DNA from: Campylobacteraceae bacterium
GTDB lineage: Bacteria > Campylobacterota > Campylobacteria > Campylobacterales > Sulfurovaceae
Length of the DNA: 43,684 nucleotides
Reading direction: 5' to 3'
Assembly: GCA_027036015.1 (NCBI GenBank)
Contig: JALVTH010000024.1
Location: 1-43,684, forward strand
The notes below the pieces were generated by a model. It worked only from the letters and a program-made list of their open reading frames with translations. It had not been told where the DNA came from and searched no databases. The position numbers and the translations under genes are program-made. This document shows positions 35,853 to 43,684 of the stretch, in pieces (position 1 is the first letter of the stretch; each line of letters opens with the position of its first letter).

Positions 35853-38800
35853 TGCCCTCTCCTTTTAAAATAAAAGCTTGAGAAATAGCTTGAAAGTTGG
35901 CACTATCTAGCGGTGTGAACTCTTTTTGCATAATCTCTTGTGCATTTTTTGCCTCATTTGGTTTATACCAAGAAAACTCCATAAAAATTTTTCTTAGCCT
36001 TTTATCTTTAAAGCTATAGCCATATCGTGCAAAGAGTGCATTTTTTAAGATTCGAAGCTGCTTTTTAGAATATTTCTTTGCTAAGGCTTTGGCATCTAAT
36101 TTTTGGCTAAAGAGTTTGTTAAAATCACTAAGTACCAATCCACCAAGACGGCTCTTTTCTTCTTTTAAAAGTGTCAAAACATTTTGTTTTTCAATTGGAC
36201 TTAACGAAGCAAAGATTTTGGCAGAGTTGAGCGTATTTGGTTTATACCAGCTAAATTTTTTAAAGTATTGATCAAGGGCTGGATTGAGTTTTGAAAAATC
36301 GAGCCCATGCATTGCAAAAATAGCGTTTCTGAGATAAAAAAGTTGATAGATACTAAAAGATTTGAGATTGCTTACATTAAAGTGTTGCAATTTTAAAAAG
36401 TCAGCTTCGTTAAGGCTTTTTGGTTTTGATGCACTTGTAGTGTTTTGCTCATTTGATTGTGGTTTTTGGATGATTTGTGATTTATCTTTAATTACTACTG
36501 GTTGCAAAATTGCTTTACTTAAAGCATGAAATTGTGGTTTATACATTGCTTCAATTAACGTTGGAGCTACTTTAAAGCGTCCTTTGGTAACAGCTCTTGC
36601 AATATAGGCAACACTAAAGTTTTTATCGTTATATTCTAAAGCTGCAACAAATCGATCATCCATATAAGCAACGTGTTCTAATGGGCTTAAATCAGAAGAA
36701 ATCTCAAGCGAGCTTACTTCGTTTATGCCAGAGATGTTTGGATTTTCTATTTCAAAACCAGCTGGTAAAAGATCGATAATGATAGGATGCTCTATTGTAT
36801 CATCCAAAATTTGTCCATCAATGACCACTAAAACTTTGCTATTTTGAGCAACTTGGCTTAAATCAATCTCTTTGCCATAAAGTGTAAAGAAGTGTTTTTC
36901 AATGTGAAAGCCTCTATTTTCATACGTGCTAAGCCCTTTTGCATTTGGAATACCGGCATAATCAAAACTAAAATAGATTGGATTTTGTCCAAGATTTGTA
37001 ACTTTTGGCAACTCTTGCAATAAAGTATAACTTTTGTTAAAGCTTTTGAGTGTCTCTTCTTTAGAGTTAATTTTTATCGTAATGGTCTGACTTGGAGTAA
37101 AATCGATGGCTTCGCATGCTCGTAAAATTTCGCTCATCTCTTGCGTGCTTAAATACTCTTTTTTACTGAGTTCATTTGCTAACTCTTCGTAGAGTTCAAA
37201 AGCTTGATTTTTTAAATGAGATTTTATTAAAAGCGTAATTAAAGCTGCTTTGTTTCTTATAGAGCCTCCAAAATTGCTAAAGGTAGCAAAATCTCCGCTA
37301 AGGGCCTTTTCAAAAGCAATTTTAGCCTTTTCTTTTTTACCAATTAAAGCGTAACTTGCTCCAAGCAATCCAAGTGCATAAGCACTTTTTGGCGTATTGT
37401 AGTTTAGATAATAGTCTAAATCGCTAAGATATATTTTGCCATTTTTTGTTAGAACATAGAGGGCATATAAATTGGCTTCTTTTTCCTCTTCTTTTTGAGC
37501 AGTTCGATAAAAATGATCGTCTAACCATTTTAATCCCATATTAAAATAGTATTCGTTTACTCTAAAGCCAGCTTTTTTTGCTTCGGTTAAAAAGTCCATC
37601 ACATAGCTACTCACCCATAAATCGCTATCACTTTCACTCCAAAGTCCAAATGAGCCATCAATTTTTTGCAGTTTTGCTAAGCGTTTAATAGCATTTTGAA
37701 CAAGTTTTTTATAAAAGTTATCCTCTTTATGCAAGAAAGGAAATGCCCTACTTGTGGTTTGTTCAGCACAGCGGCAGCAATAGCTAATGAGTTCATCTGT
37801 AATTTGTTTGGTATTAATAAGTGCTTTTGCGCTAATACTTAGCCAAAATTTTTTAAAGTAAAGAAAGCTATCTTTGTTAATAAGTTTAGCAAAGTCGACA
37901 CTTTTGCCAGGTTTTATAAGCCCAACTTTATGGGTAAAAAGTGGAGGGTATGGATTGCGAATACCAAGGGCAAAGTGGCGATAGTTTTTTGTTTTTGCAT
38001 TCTCTATACTAATAAGAAATTTTGCGTTTGGATTTTCTTTAAGTGCCTTCATTGTTAGTGCTTTAAAAACTTTTGAACCATTATTTTCGATAATAAAGCT
38101 GTTTGGGCTAAATTCAAGTGCTTTGTTGCTTTGTATACTTACTTTATACTCTCCTTTTGGAACCTCTTTATCAAAATCAAAACTAACAAGCACATTTGCC
38201 TTATCTCCTACACTTAAAAAGCGTGGCAAAAAGCTCTCAATTGAGATTGGATCTTTAATAATACTTAAAGCTTTTGCACTACCTACGGCTTCTTTACCCC
38301 AAGCTACTGCCATAATTTGCACTTTTCCTTGAAATTCACCAACTTTTACGTGAATTGTCATCTCTTTTTTAAGCGGCAAAGCTTTACTCATAAAGCTTAA
38401 GACTTGGCGTTTATTGGTAACTGGCTTTTCTTTTGGAGCTTGCACTTCTTCGCCAGCTCCTATTGCAAATTCGCCATGTTCACCATAGCTTTTAATAAGC
38501 TCTCCATAAATATCTTGCAAGCTTACGCCAAGCATTTTTTGACCAAAAAAATAAGTTAGTGGATCTGGTGCTTTAAAGTTTGTTAAATTTAAAATTCCCT
38601 TATCTACCACCATAACTTGAATAAAAGCTTTTTTATTAAACGAAGAATGAACTTTTATGATTAAATCTTTTTTAGAGGCTGTTTTTTTAGGGGCATCAAT
38701 GTTTAAATTGATAATTTTTTCTTTGTCACGAATTAAAATTGGCGCTACACCAATTGCACGTGTTGCTCCTCTTTTTGCCTTTTGAGCGCGAAATTGTGTA

Positions 38801-41094
38801 GCCAAAATATAAGCGCTACTTCCCCATTTTGCTTGAATTGGAATGGAGATTGTTACATCTTTATTAGCTTTTGCATTAATCTCTTTTGAGTAATAAATTT
38901 TATTTGTAGCAACATTAATTAAGATTGGACCATTAAATTTTGCTTTGATATGAACTTTGATTTTTTCCCCTGGTGCATAGATTTTTTTATCAGTTTTTAC
39001 CTCTAATCTATCAGGGCTTACTTTACTTTTGCCTTCATCATATCCTACACTAAAACTATAGCTACTAATTATGCCATTTTTATCGTAAACTTCAAGTCGA
39101 TAGTTTCCCCAATCAAGCTTATTAAGCTCCAATAAAGTAGGTTTAGTTTGTGTTTGCAATTCTCCTTCTTTTATAATGCCAATATCATTATGGGTTTGGT
39201 TGTAATTCCACTCGCCACTTTCCTCATCAAAATACCAATCATACTCACTCTCTTCTTGAATGAGTCTATAAGAGAGGGTATTTTTGATTAATTTACCATC
39301 TTTTACATCGATAATGTAAAATTTTGCTTTTTCGTTTAAATCGATTGCATCATAATCAAAAAGTGGTTTTATTCCAATATAATGAGGTTTGTCATCATAA
39401 AATAGATGCAAGACTTTATCTACGCCTCTGCCGCCTGGATCATTGACGCTTACTTTTATAATAGCTTCAATTGGCAAGGTAGAACCAGTTATTTCGTTAA
39501 TTTTAAGAGGTATTTCGATGCTTCCATTACTATCGCCTACAAACTCTTCTTGGCTTAAATACTCACTTTGGTAAAAATCATCTATTTTACCAAAATAGTA
39601 TTTTTGAAATTTATTATAGGGGCTTTGTGTTGCTTGGAGGAAAATTTCATAACTTCCTTTAGCATTTTCCAAAGCCCCGCCACTTAAATATGAAGCTTTC
39701 AGGCGCAAGAGGGCAACTTGTTTTGGTTTGAGCACTTTTGTTTTACTTATAATTTTAACTTCAATTTTTGGAGGAATAAAGTCTTCTACTAAAAATTTTA
39801 ACGAAGCAATCTCTTCTTCGCCAGCATTAATGGCAATCTCCCAAGTTCCTCTATTTTTTACAGGAGAGAGCAAAAATTTGCCCTCGGCTTTGCCAAAATC
39901 ATCTGTAATTAAAGTTTTTGTTGCAATTTTATTGTAATTACTATCATAAAGCGTTGCGAGAAGTTTTAAATGAGAAACTGCTTTTTGGTCATTATTTCGA
40001 ACTAAAATAGTAAAACCAATGGTAGAGTTTGGTTTGAAGATTCCTCTATTAGTATAAATAAACGCGTCATATCTTTTTGGAAATTCTCGTCCACTAACTC
40101 CTCTATCGGTTAAATCAAGTTTAGGGCGCGAAAAAAGCAGAGCACTAAATTGATTTTTACTAAAAACGTAAAGAGCTTGGGGTTTCATTCCGCCACTTCC
40201 TTTTAAGAGGGCGGCTTTAAAAAAGGCGAATCCTTTTTTGTTGCTTTTAGCTGTTGCCAAAATTTCGTTATTTTTTGCAATAAGCTCAATTTTTGCATTG
40301 CTAAAAGGCGTTGCGTTTGAGAGATGTTTTAAATAAACGTGAAGTCCATCTTCTCCTTTAATAGTAAAAATTCCAATGTCGCTTACCATAAACCATTGGC
40401 TATTTTGCCCTTCATAATAGCCATCATCTTCGCTACTTAAAAGATAGACGCCAGGTTTGAGTTTTTTTAACTCTTGTGTAATTGGAATTGCAGTTACGAC
40501 CTTTTTATTTTTTTGCATGGAAATTAAAAGGGTTTTTTCCCAAATCAGTGCTCCATATTCATCTTTGATATCATTTTCTTCCCATCTATCAATTGCTCTT
40601 GCAAGTCCATAGGTATTGATGGCATAAATAAGGTTTCTATCGTTAATGCGATAGAGTTTGAGCTTGAGTTTATCAATATTAACCGATTCAAGAGGAATGC
40701 TTTTTTGCCCGCTTAAAGGTAAAATATAACCACTTTCTTTAAAGCGCCAAGATGGCTTTAAATCGCCGCTTTGGCGAAAAAAGTGATACTCTCTATCTAA
40801 ATAAAAGCGATCAAAAGGAACATTTTTATCAATGATAATATGATAATAAGTTGCTGGTTTGAGCCCCCTAATGCAAAAGTGGTTATAATGACTTTCAACT
40901 TCAAAAAAGCTTTTTGGTTTGATTGTAATAAATGGCTTAATTTTACTTTCGTCAACATAAATATCGTGATCAAAGTAGAGACAATACCCAGCTGAGGTTT
41001 TGGTGCTATAGGGAGTTATTTTAATGATTTTAAGAGGCTCTTTGGCATTTGCAAAGAGAGTAAATAAAATAAAAAACACTGTTAAAAGTCTCAT
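35848..41094 (-). CDS. Bacterial alpha-2-macroglobulin with thioester and two YARHG domains
   Basis: The protein has 1748 residues. The signal peptide is MRLLTVFFILFTLFANA, with no lipobox cysteine, so the protein is probably free in the periplasm or on the surface. MG domains follow, including the MG2 region (GIFKPNSTIGFTILVRN, near 350) and the A2M segment MAVAWGKEAVGSAKA. The thioester motif C-A-E-Q is at residues 1109-1112 (RCAEQTTSRAFPFL). The toroid domain follows. Unusually, the C-terminus has two YARHG-like domains: LRNAIFAMHGLDF (near 1600) and LKNALFARYGYSF (near 1700), each ending FSWYKPN. Macroglobulins trap attacking proteases. The usual partner PbpC is absent; an S8 protease follows, with overlapping stop and start. 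Confidence 0.88.
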   Translation of the reverse strand: MRLLTVFFILFTLFANAKEPLKIIKITPYSTKTSAGYCLYFDHDIYVDESKIKPFITIKPKSFFEVESHYNHFCIRGLKPATYYHIIIDKNVPFDRFYLDREYHFFRQSGDLKPSWRFKESGYILPLSGQKSIPLESVNIDKLKLKLYRINDRNLIYAINTYGLARAIDRWEENDIKDEYGALIWEKTLLISMQKNKKVVTAIPITQELKKLKPGVYLLSSEDDGYYEGQNSQWFMVSDIGIFTIKGEDGLHVYLKHLSNATPFSNAKIELIAKNNEILATAKSNKKGFAFFKAALLKGSGGMKPQALYVFSKNQFSALLFSRPKLDLTDRGVSGREFPKRYDAFIYTNRGIFKPNSTIGFTILVRNNDQKAVSHLKLLATLYDSNYNKIATKTLITDDFGKAEGKFLLSPVKNRGTWEIAINAGEEEIASLKFLVEDFIPPKIEVKIISKTKVLKPKQVALLRLKASYLSGGALENAKGSYEIFLQATQSPYNKFQKYYFGKIDDFYQSEYLSQEEFVGDSNGSIEIPLKINEITGSTLPIEAIIKVSVNDPGGRGVDKVLHLFYDDKPHYIGIKPLFDYDAIDLNEKAKFYIIDVKDGKLIKNTLSYRLIQEESEYDWYFDEESGEWNYNQTHNDIGIIKEGELQTQTKPTLLELNKLDWGNYRLEVYDKNGIISSYSFSVGYDEGKSKVSPDRLEVKTDKKIYAPGEKIKVHIKAKFNGPILINVATNKIYYSKEINAKANKDVTISIPIQAKWGSSAYILATQFRAQKAKRGATRAIGVAPILIRDKEKIINLNIDAPKKTASKKDLIIKVHSSFNKKAFIQVMVVDKGILNLTNFKAPDPLTYFFGQKMLGVSLQDIYGELIKSYGEHGEFAIGAGEEVQAPKEKPVTNKRQVLSFMSKALPLKKEMTIHVKVGEFQGKVQIMAVAWGKEAVGSAKALSIIKDPISIESFLPRFLSVGDKANVLVSFDFDKEVPKGEYKVSIQSNKALEFSPNSFIIENNGSKVFKALTMKALKENPNAKFLISIENAKTKNYRHFALGIRNPYPPLFTHKVGLIKPGKSVDFAKLINKDSFLYFKKFWLSISAKALINTKQITDELISYCCRCAEQTTSRAFPFLHKEDNFYKKLVQNAIKRLAKLQKIDGSFGLWSESDSDLWVSSYVMDFLTEAKKAGFRVNEYYFNMGLKWLDDHFYRTAQKEEEKEANLYALYVLTKNGKIYLSDLDYYLNYNTPKSAYALGLLGASYALIGKKEKAKIAFEKALSGDFATFSNFGGSIRNKAALITLLIKSHLKNQAFELYEELANELSKKEYLSTQEMSEILRACEAIDFTPSQTITIKINSKEETLKSFNKSYTLLQELPKVTNLGQNPIYFSFDYAGIPNAKGLSTYENRGFHIEKHFFTLYGKEIDLSQVAQNSKVLVVIDGQILDDTIEHPIIIDLLPAGFEIENPNISGINEVSSLEISSDLSPLEHVAYMDDRFVAALEYNDKNFSVAYIARAVTKGRFKVAPTLIEAMYKPQFHALSKAILQPVVIKDKSQIIQKPQSNEQNTTSASKPKSLNEADFLKLQHFNVSNLKSFSIYQLFYLRNAIFAMHGLDFSKLNPALDQYFKKFSWYKPNTLNSAKIFASLSPIEKQNVLTLLKEEKSRLGGLVLSDFNKLFSQKLDAKALAKKYSKKQLRILKNALFARYGYSFKDKRLRKIFMEFSWYKPNEAKNAQEIMQKEFTPLDSANFQAISQAFILKGEGN

Positions 41095-41122
41095 TTTTTA
41101 TCCTTTGGGAGGATTTTTTAAA

Positions 41123-41155
41123 AGTATAGCACAAAATAGTGACGTGGGAGTGATA
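41123..41155 (-). promoter_or_regulatory. Direct-repeat-controlled promoter of the macroglobulin-protease operon
   Basis: Plus strand AGTGACGTGGGAGTGAT (41138-41154) has AGTGAC and AGTGAT 11 bp apart. On the minus strand the repeat ends nine bases before TATACT (41128-41123) and 44 bases from the start codon. The 21-bp block 41135-41155 matches 12425-12445 at 18 positions. Confidence 0.65.
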
Positions 41156-41172
41156 TTGGTCGTAATAAAAAG

Positions 41173-42390
41173 TTAATATAAAAATCCAAAAAGCCATAAG
41201 GGAATTTTATTGCCAAAACCAATTTCAATATCATCTGCTGCAATAAAACTATGAGCAATATCTTTTATTTGATGAAATGATTTATTCTTACCTCCAATTT
41301 CAAAAATATATTGCTCGTTTACTAAAAAGTCTCCTTTTTTAGAAGTATATATAGTTTCAGGAAGAAAAGAAGAAGTTAACTCAAAACTATTTTTTATTTG
41401 ATTGACAAAAAAACTTTCTCTTAAATTACCAATGTTTGTTTCTTTTGTAATCGCATAAGATAAATTTGGATTATGCATATAAAGTTTTTGAGGTTTTGCT
41501 AAAATATTATATCCTTTTTCTTTACTTCTTATGCCAATGGTAATTTTTGCTTTTTCTAAAAGGTCTAAATATTCATATACTTTTGGTCTTGAAATAGAAG
41601 TAGCTTGAGCAATGTCAGTTATATTTGGGATAAACGGAACACTTATGGCAAGAAGATAAAGCAGTTTTTTTAGTTTTTTAATCTCTTTAATGGATATATT
41701 TTCAATATATGCTAAATCACTCTCTAAAATAGTATTAAGAATTTGAATTATTTTTTGATGATAACTTTCTTTGCCTTCTAAAAAAAAAGGATATGCTCCA
41801 TAATGTAAATATTCTTTAAAATAAGGTAAAGGTTTGATTTTTGTAATAATGGATTTGGCAATTTTTATATGATTTGTTAATATTTCTTCAAGAGAATATG
41901 CGTCAAAGTTATAACCTTTAAAGTTTAAAAACTCTCTTAATGAGAGATTTTCTAAATAATATACAATACATCTTCTCGATAAATCTGTATCTTGTTTTTG
42001 AATTTGAAGAATAGAAGAGCCAGAAAACATAACTTTTAATTCCAGTTGATCATAAATTTGCTTTAAATGCTTAGCCCAATTTTCGTATTTATGAATTTCG
42101 TCTAAAACTAAAATTTTTCCTTTATATTGTTCAAAAGTTTTAGCAAGTTCAAAAAGAGAAATTGAGGTTAAAGAGGGATTATCTAAACTTATATAAAGAG
42201 CTTGATTAGAATTAGCATAATTTTCTTTTAAATATTGAAGCAGTAAAGTTGTTTTGCCAACGCCACGCTGTCCTAATATAGAAATAAGTTTTTGAGAAAA
42301 GTCTATTTTGTCATAAAGATATCTTTTTGGAGTTAAAGTGATTTTTTTTAATAAATTTTGATACTCTTCAAAAATTTGTTGTAAATTCAT
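41173..42390 (-). CDS. AAA-family ATPase with DUF4143 domain
   Basis: The protein has 405 residues. The N-terminal ATPase (AAA_14 type) shows Walker A LGQRGVGKTTLL (near 39-50), Walker B ILVLDEIHKYENW (near 92-104) and the polar sensor MFSGSSIL. A winged-helix-like stretch (ITDIAQATSISRPKVYEYLD, near 260) and a C-terminal DUF4143 domain follow, the latter with LRESFFVNQIKNSF and a nuclease-like E-x-G-GK segment (IFEIGGKNKS). These proteins are common in bacteria and archaea and their role is unsettled. It stands alone between the macroglobulin promoter and the sugar transferase. The ATG is preceded by TTAGGTG, a modest ribosome site. Confidence 0.8.
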   Translation of the reverse strand: MNLQQIFEEYQNLLKKITLTPKRYLYDKIDFSQKLISILGQRGVGKTTLLLQYLKENYANSNQALYISLDNPSLTSISLFELAKTFEQYKGKILVLDEIHKYENWAKHLKQIYDQLELKVMFSGSSILQIQKQDTDLSRRCIVYYLENLSLREFLNFKGYNFDAYSLEEILTNHIKIAKSIITKIKPLPYFKEYLHYGAYPFFLEGKESYHQKIIQILNTILESDLAYIENISIKEIKKLKKLLYLLAISVPFIPNITDIAQATSISRPKVYEYLDLLEKAKITIGIRSKEKGYNILAKPQKLYMHNPNLSYAITKETNIGNLRESFFVNQIKNSFELTSSFLPETIYTSKKGDFLVNEQYIFEIGGKNKSFHQIKDIAHSFIAADDIEIGFGNKIPLWLFGFLY

Positions 42391-42471
42391 TTTTACACCT
42401 AAGTTTAAAAGTGTAAATATATGTTAACAAAAAAAATAAATAATGTCAATAAGGAATTACATTTTTAATGA

Positions 42472-43395
42472 TTATACCCCTTTTTTCCCAAGAACAACAA
42501 GAGCAGTTTTAATGATAGTTTTTAATTCAAGCCATAAAGACCAGTTTTTAATGTAGTATAAATCATACATTAATTTTTCTTTTGTATCGTTAAGATCTCT
42601 TCCATAGGGGTAATTAACTTGAGCCCATCCGGTAATTCCAGGTTTTACAATATGGCGAAGATTATAATATTCAATCTCTTTTTCATATTTTTGCACTAAT
42701 TCATCCCATTCAGCTCTTGGACCAATTAGATGCATATCACCTTTTAAAACATTAAAAATTTGAGGTAATTCATCAAGGCGATATTTGCGCATTATTTTAC
42801 CCCACGCAAAAATTCTTGGGTCTTCATTTTGAGTATAGTGATTAAAATATTTGCTTTCTTCATGCATAGAGCGAAATTTGTAACATTTAAAAGGTTTATT
42901 ATTTAAGCCAATGCGACTTTGGATAAAAAGTATTTTGCCAGGTGATTCTTTTTTAATCCGATAGATTGAATAAAGCATTATTGGAGAGCTAAAAATCAAA
43001 AGGGGAATAGAAATTGTATAATCAATGACTCTTTTTAGAAAATATTGAAATTTTGTATAAGGTTTTATTGCTTCAAGCAACTTGGCATTGCTACCAATTG
43101 GAGATAAAGCTAACTTTTTGCAATACTCTTCTAAAAAATGGCGCATTATCATAAATTTAACACCATTTTCTTTTGCTTTTATAAAAAGCAGTCGTAAATT
43201 ATTTGGCAAAGGCATATCACTATTTAAAACGATTAAATCAACTATGTTTTGTTTAAATAGCTTTGTAAAAAATGTTTGAAGCTCTTTAATATCAGAATCT
43301 TTGGAAAAAGAAATATATTCTATTGAATCATTTTGAAGTTTTTCTTCATCAAATTTAGTTAATTTATACTTCTCCCCAAAAACAATAATATGCAT
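42472..43395 (-). CDS. Initiating bacterial sugar transferase (WbaP/PglC superfamily)
   Basis: The protein has 307 residues. An N-terminal Rossmann-like part (about 1-110) precedes a hydrophobic membrane segment (IDYTISIPLLIFSSPIMLYS, near 122-141) and the catalytic sugar transferase domain with KCYKFRSMHEES, the conserved DPRIFAWGKIMRKYRLDELP (near 193-212) and IGPRAEW, then PGITGWAQVNY. It would transfer a sugar-1-phosphate to undecaprenyl phosphate to start a surface polysaccharide or glycoconjugate. The ATG has GGGGAGAGG upstream. A glycosyltransferase gene follows upstream on the same strand, so this is the edge of a polysaccharide locus. Confidence 0.88.
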   Translation of the reverse strand: MHIIVFGEKYKLTKFDEEKLQNDSIEYISFSKDSDIKELQTFFTKLFKQNIVDLIVLNSDMPLPNNLRLLFIKAKENGVKFMIMRHFLEEYCKKLALSPIGSNAKLLEAIKPYTKFQYFLKRVIDYTISIPLLIFSSPIMLYSIYRIKKESPGKILFIQSRIGLNNKPFKCYKFRSMHEESKYFNHYTQNEDPRIFAWGKIMRKYRLDELPQIFNVLKGDMHLIGPRAEWDELVQKYEKEIEYYNLRHIVKPGITGWAQVNYPYGRDLNDTKEKLMYDLYYIKNWSLWLELKTIIKTALVVLGKKGV

Positions 43396-43480
43396 ACCTC
43401 TCCCCGTTTAAGTTTTAAAGTTTCTAATTATAACAAATTTTTCCCTTCAGACTTAACTTTTTAAACAAAATTAGAAGAAG

Positions 43481-43684
43481 TTATGAAATATTGAAAAACT
43501 GTCCTATTTTGGAGAAATTTTTTCTTAGCAAGATATAAATACTTCCAATTTCATTTCTACGAAGAGCTTTTAAATCTTCTTTTGATTTTTGAATAATATT
43601 TTTTAAACTTTTATTGCTTGCTCCTCCAACTCTCATTTTGTATAAAATTTCTGGAATATATTTAAGATTAATATTATTTTTTAA
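43481..43684 (-). CDS. Glycosyltransferase family 2, C-terminal fragment (cut by window end)
   Basis: The reverse strand from the window edge reads 67 residues to a TAA at 43483-43481. It contains YKMRVGGASNKSLKNIIQKS, then KEDLKALRRNEIG and KNFSKIGQFF. This MRVGG-S-N-S-LKNI...ED-ALRRN-G pattern is the typical C-terminus of family 2 glycosyltransferases in polysaccharide loci. The gene continues beyond the window; it is not a pseudogene on this evidence. It lies 85 bp upstream of the sugar transferase on the same strand. Confidence 0.7.
   Translation of the reverse strand, partial: LKNNINLKYIPEILYKMRVGGASNKSLKNIIQKSKEDLKALRRNEIGSIYILLRKNFSKIGQFFNIS

Overview
AT-rich bacterial chromosome segment, about 43.7 kb, with dense coding and no tRNA, rRNA, CRISPR array or phage genes that I can see. 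The content points to a Campylobacterota (Epsilonproteobacteria) chromosome, probably a free-living chemolithotroph. The evidence is ruvC divergent from dnaA with dnaN next, DnaA boxes of the TTTTCACA/TCATTCACA type on both sides of dnaA, a futalosine-type menaquinone gene (mqnD-like), many small 'CGGGG' lipoproteins, frequent TTG/GTG starts and extended -10 promoters. I cannot name the genus.

Layout. (1) 136-1275: a STAS-like DUF4325 protein and a GHKL ATPase, convergent with abutting stop codons. (2) 1330-10227: a nitrate assimilation locus. The minus-strand operon encodes a DmsB-DmsC fusion (8797), a NarB/NasA-type nitrate reductase, a NirA-type nitrite reductase and a PP2C phosphatase-Ser/Thr kinase fusion. 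A NarK-type transporter is divergent from it. The dyad TTGTATA-N5-TATACAA lies exactly midway between the two -10 elements I see. NarB has no Tat signal and sits beside a membrane iron-sulfur anchor, which suggests menaquinol-fed cytoplasmic nitrate reduction followed by reduction of nitrite to ammonium. (3) 10226-10857: a RelE/ParE-type toxin and ribbon-helix-helix antitoxin with a consensus promoter overlaid by 12-bp periodic repeats, between two nearly identical palindromes. (4) 10852-17158: a large lipoprotein, an unknown small protein, an LplT-PlsC-acyl-ACP synthetase fusion and its MerR-like regulator. (5) 17344-25746: a phosphoribosyltransferase, an SH3/NlpC-P60 hydrolase, ruvC, a bipartite oriC around dnaA, then dnaN, pyrG and recJ. 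(6) 25720-32801: paralogous lipoproteins, Fur-box-controlled feoAB, an AAA/PD-(D/E)XK protein, mqnD-like and recA. (7) 32912-41155: another lipoprotein of the same family, then a tightly overlapped minus-strand operon: alpha-2-macroglobulin with two C-terminal YARHG domains, a subtilisin-like (S8) lipoprotein protease with calcium repeats and a P-domain, and a small exported protein that looks like a free-standing I9-type protease propeptide. (8) 41173-43684: an AAA/DUF4143 ATPase, an initiating sugar transferase and the cut-off 3' end of a family 2 glycosyltransferase.

The most unusual material is the macroglobulin-protease-propeptide operon. The protease appears to start at an ATT codon, and the operon promoter shares an 11-bp direct-repeat architecture, with identical spacing to the -10 and to the start codon, with the promoter of the distant lipoprotein gene at 12384. 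That suggests a small envelope regulon under one response regulator. All functional statements rest on reading motifs by eye; no database search was possible.
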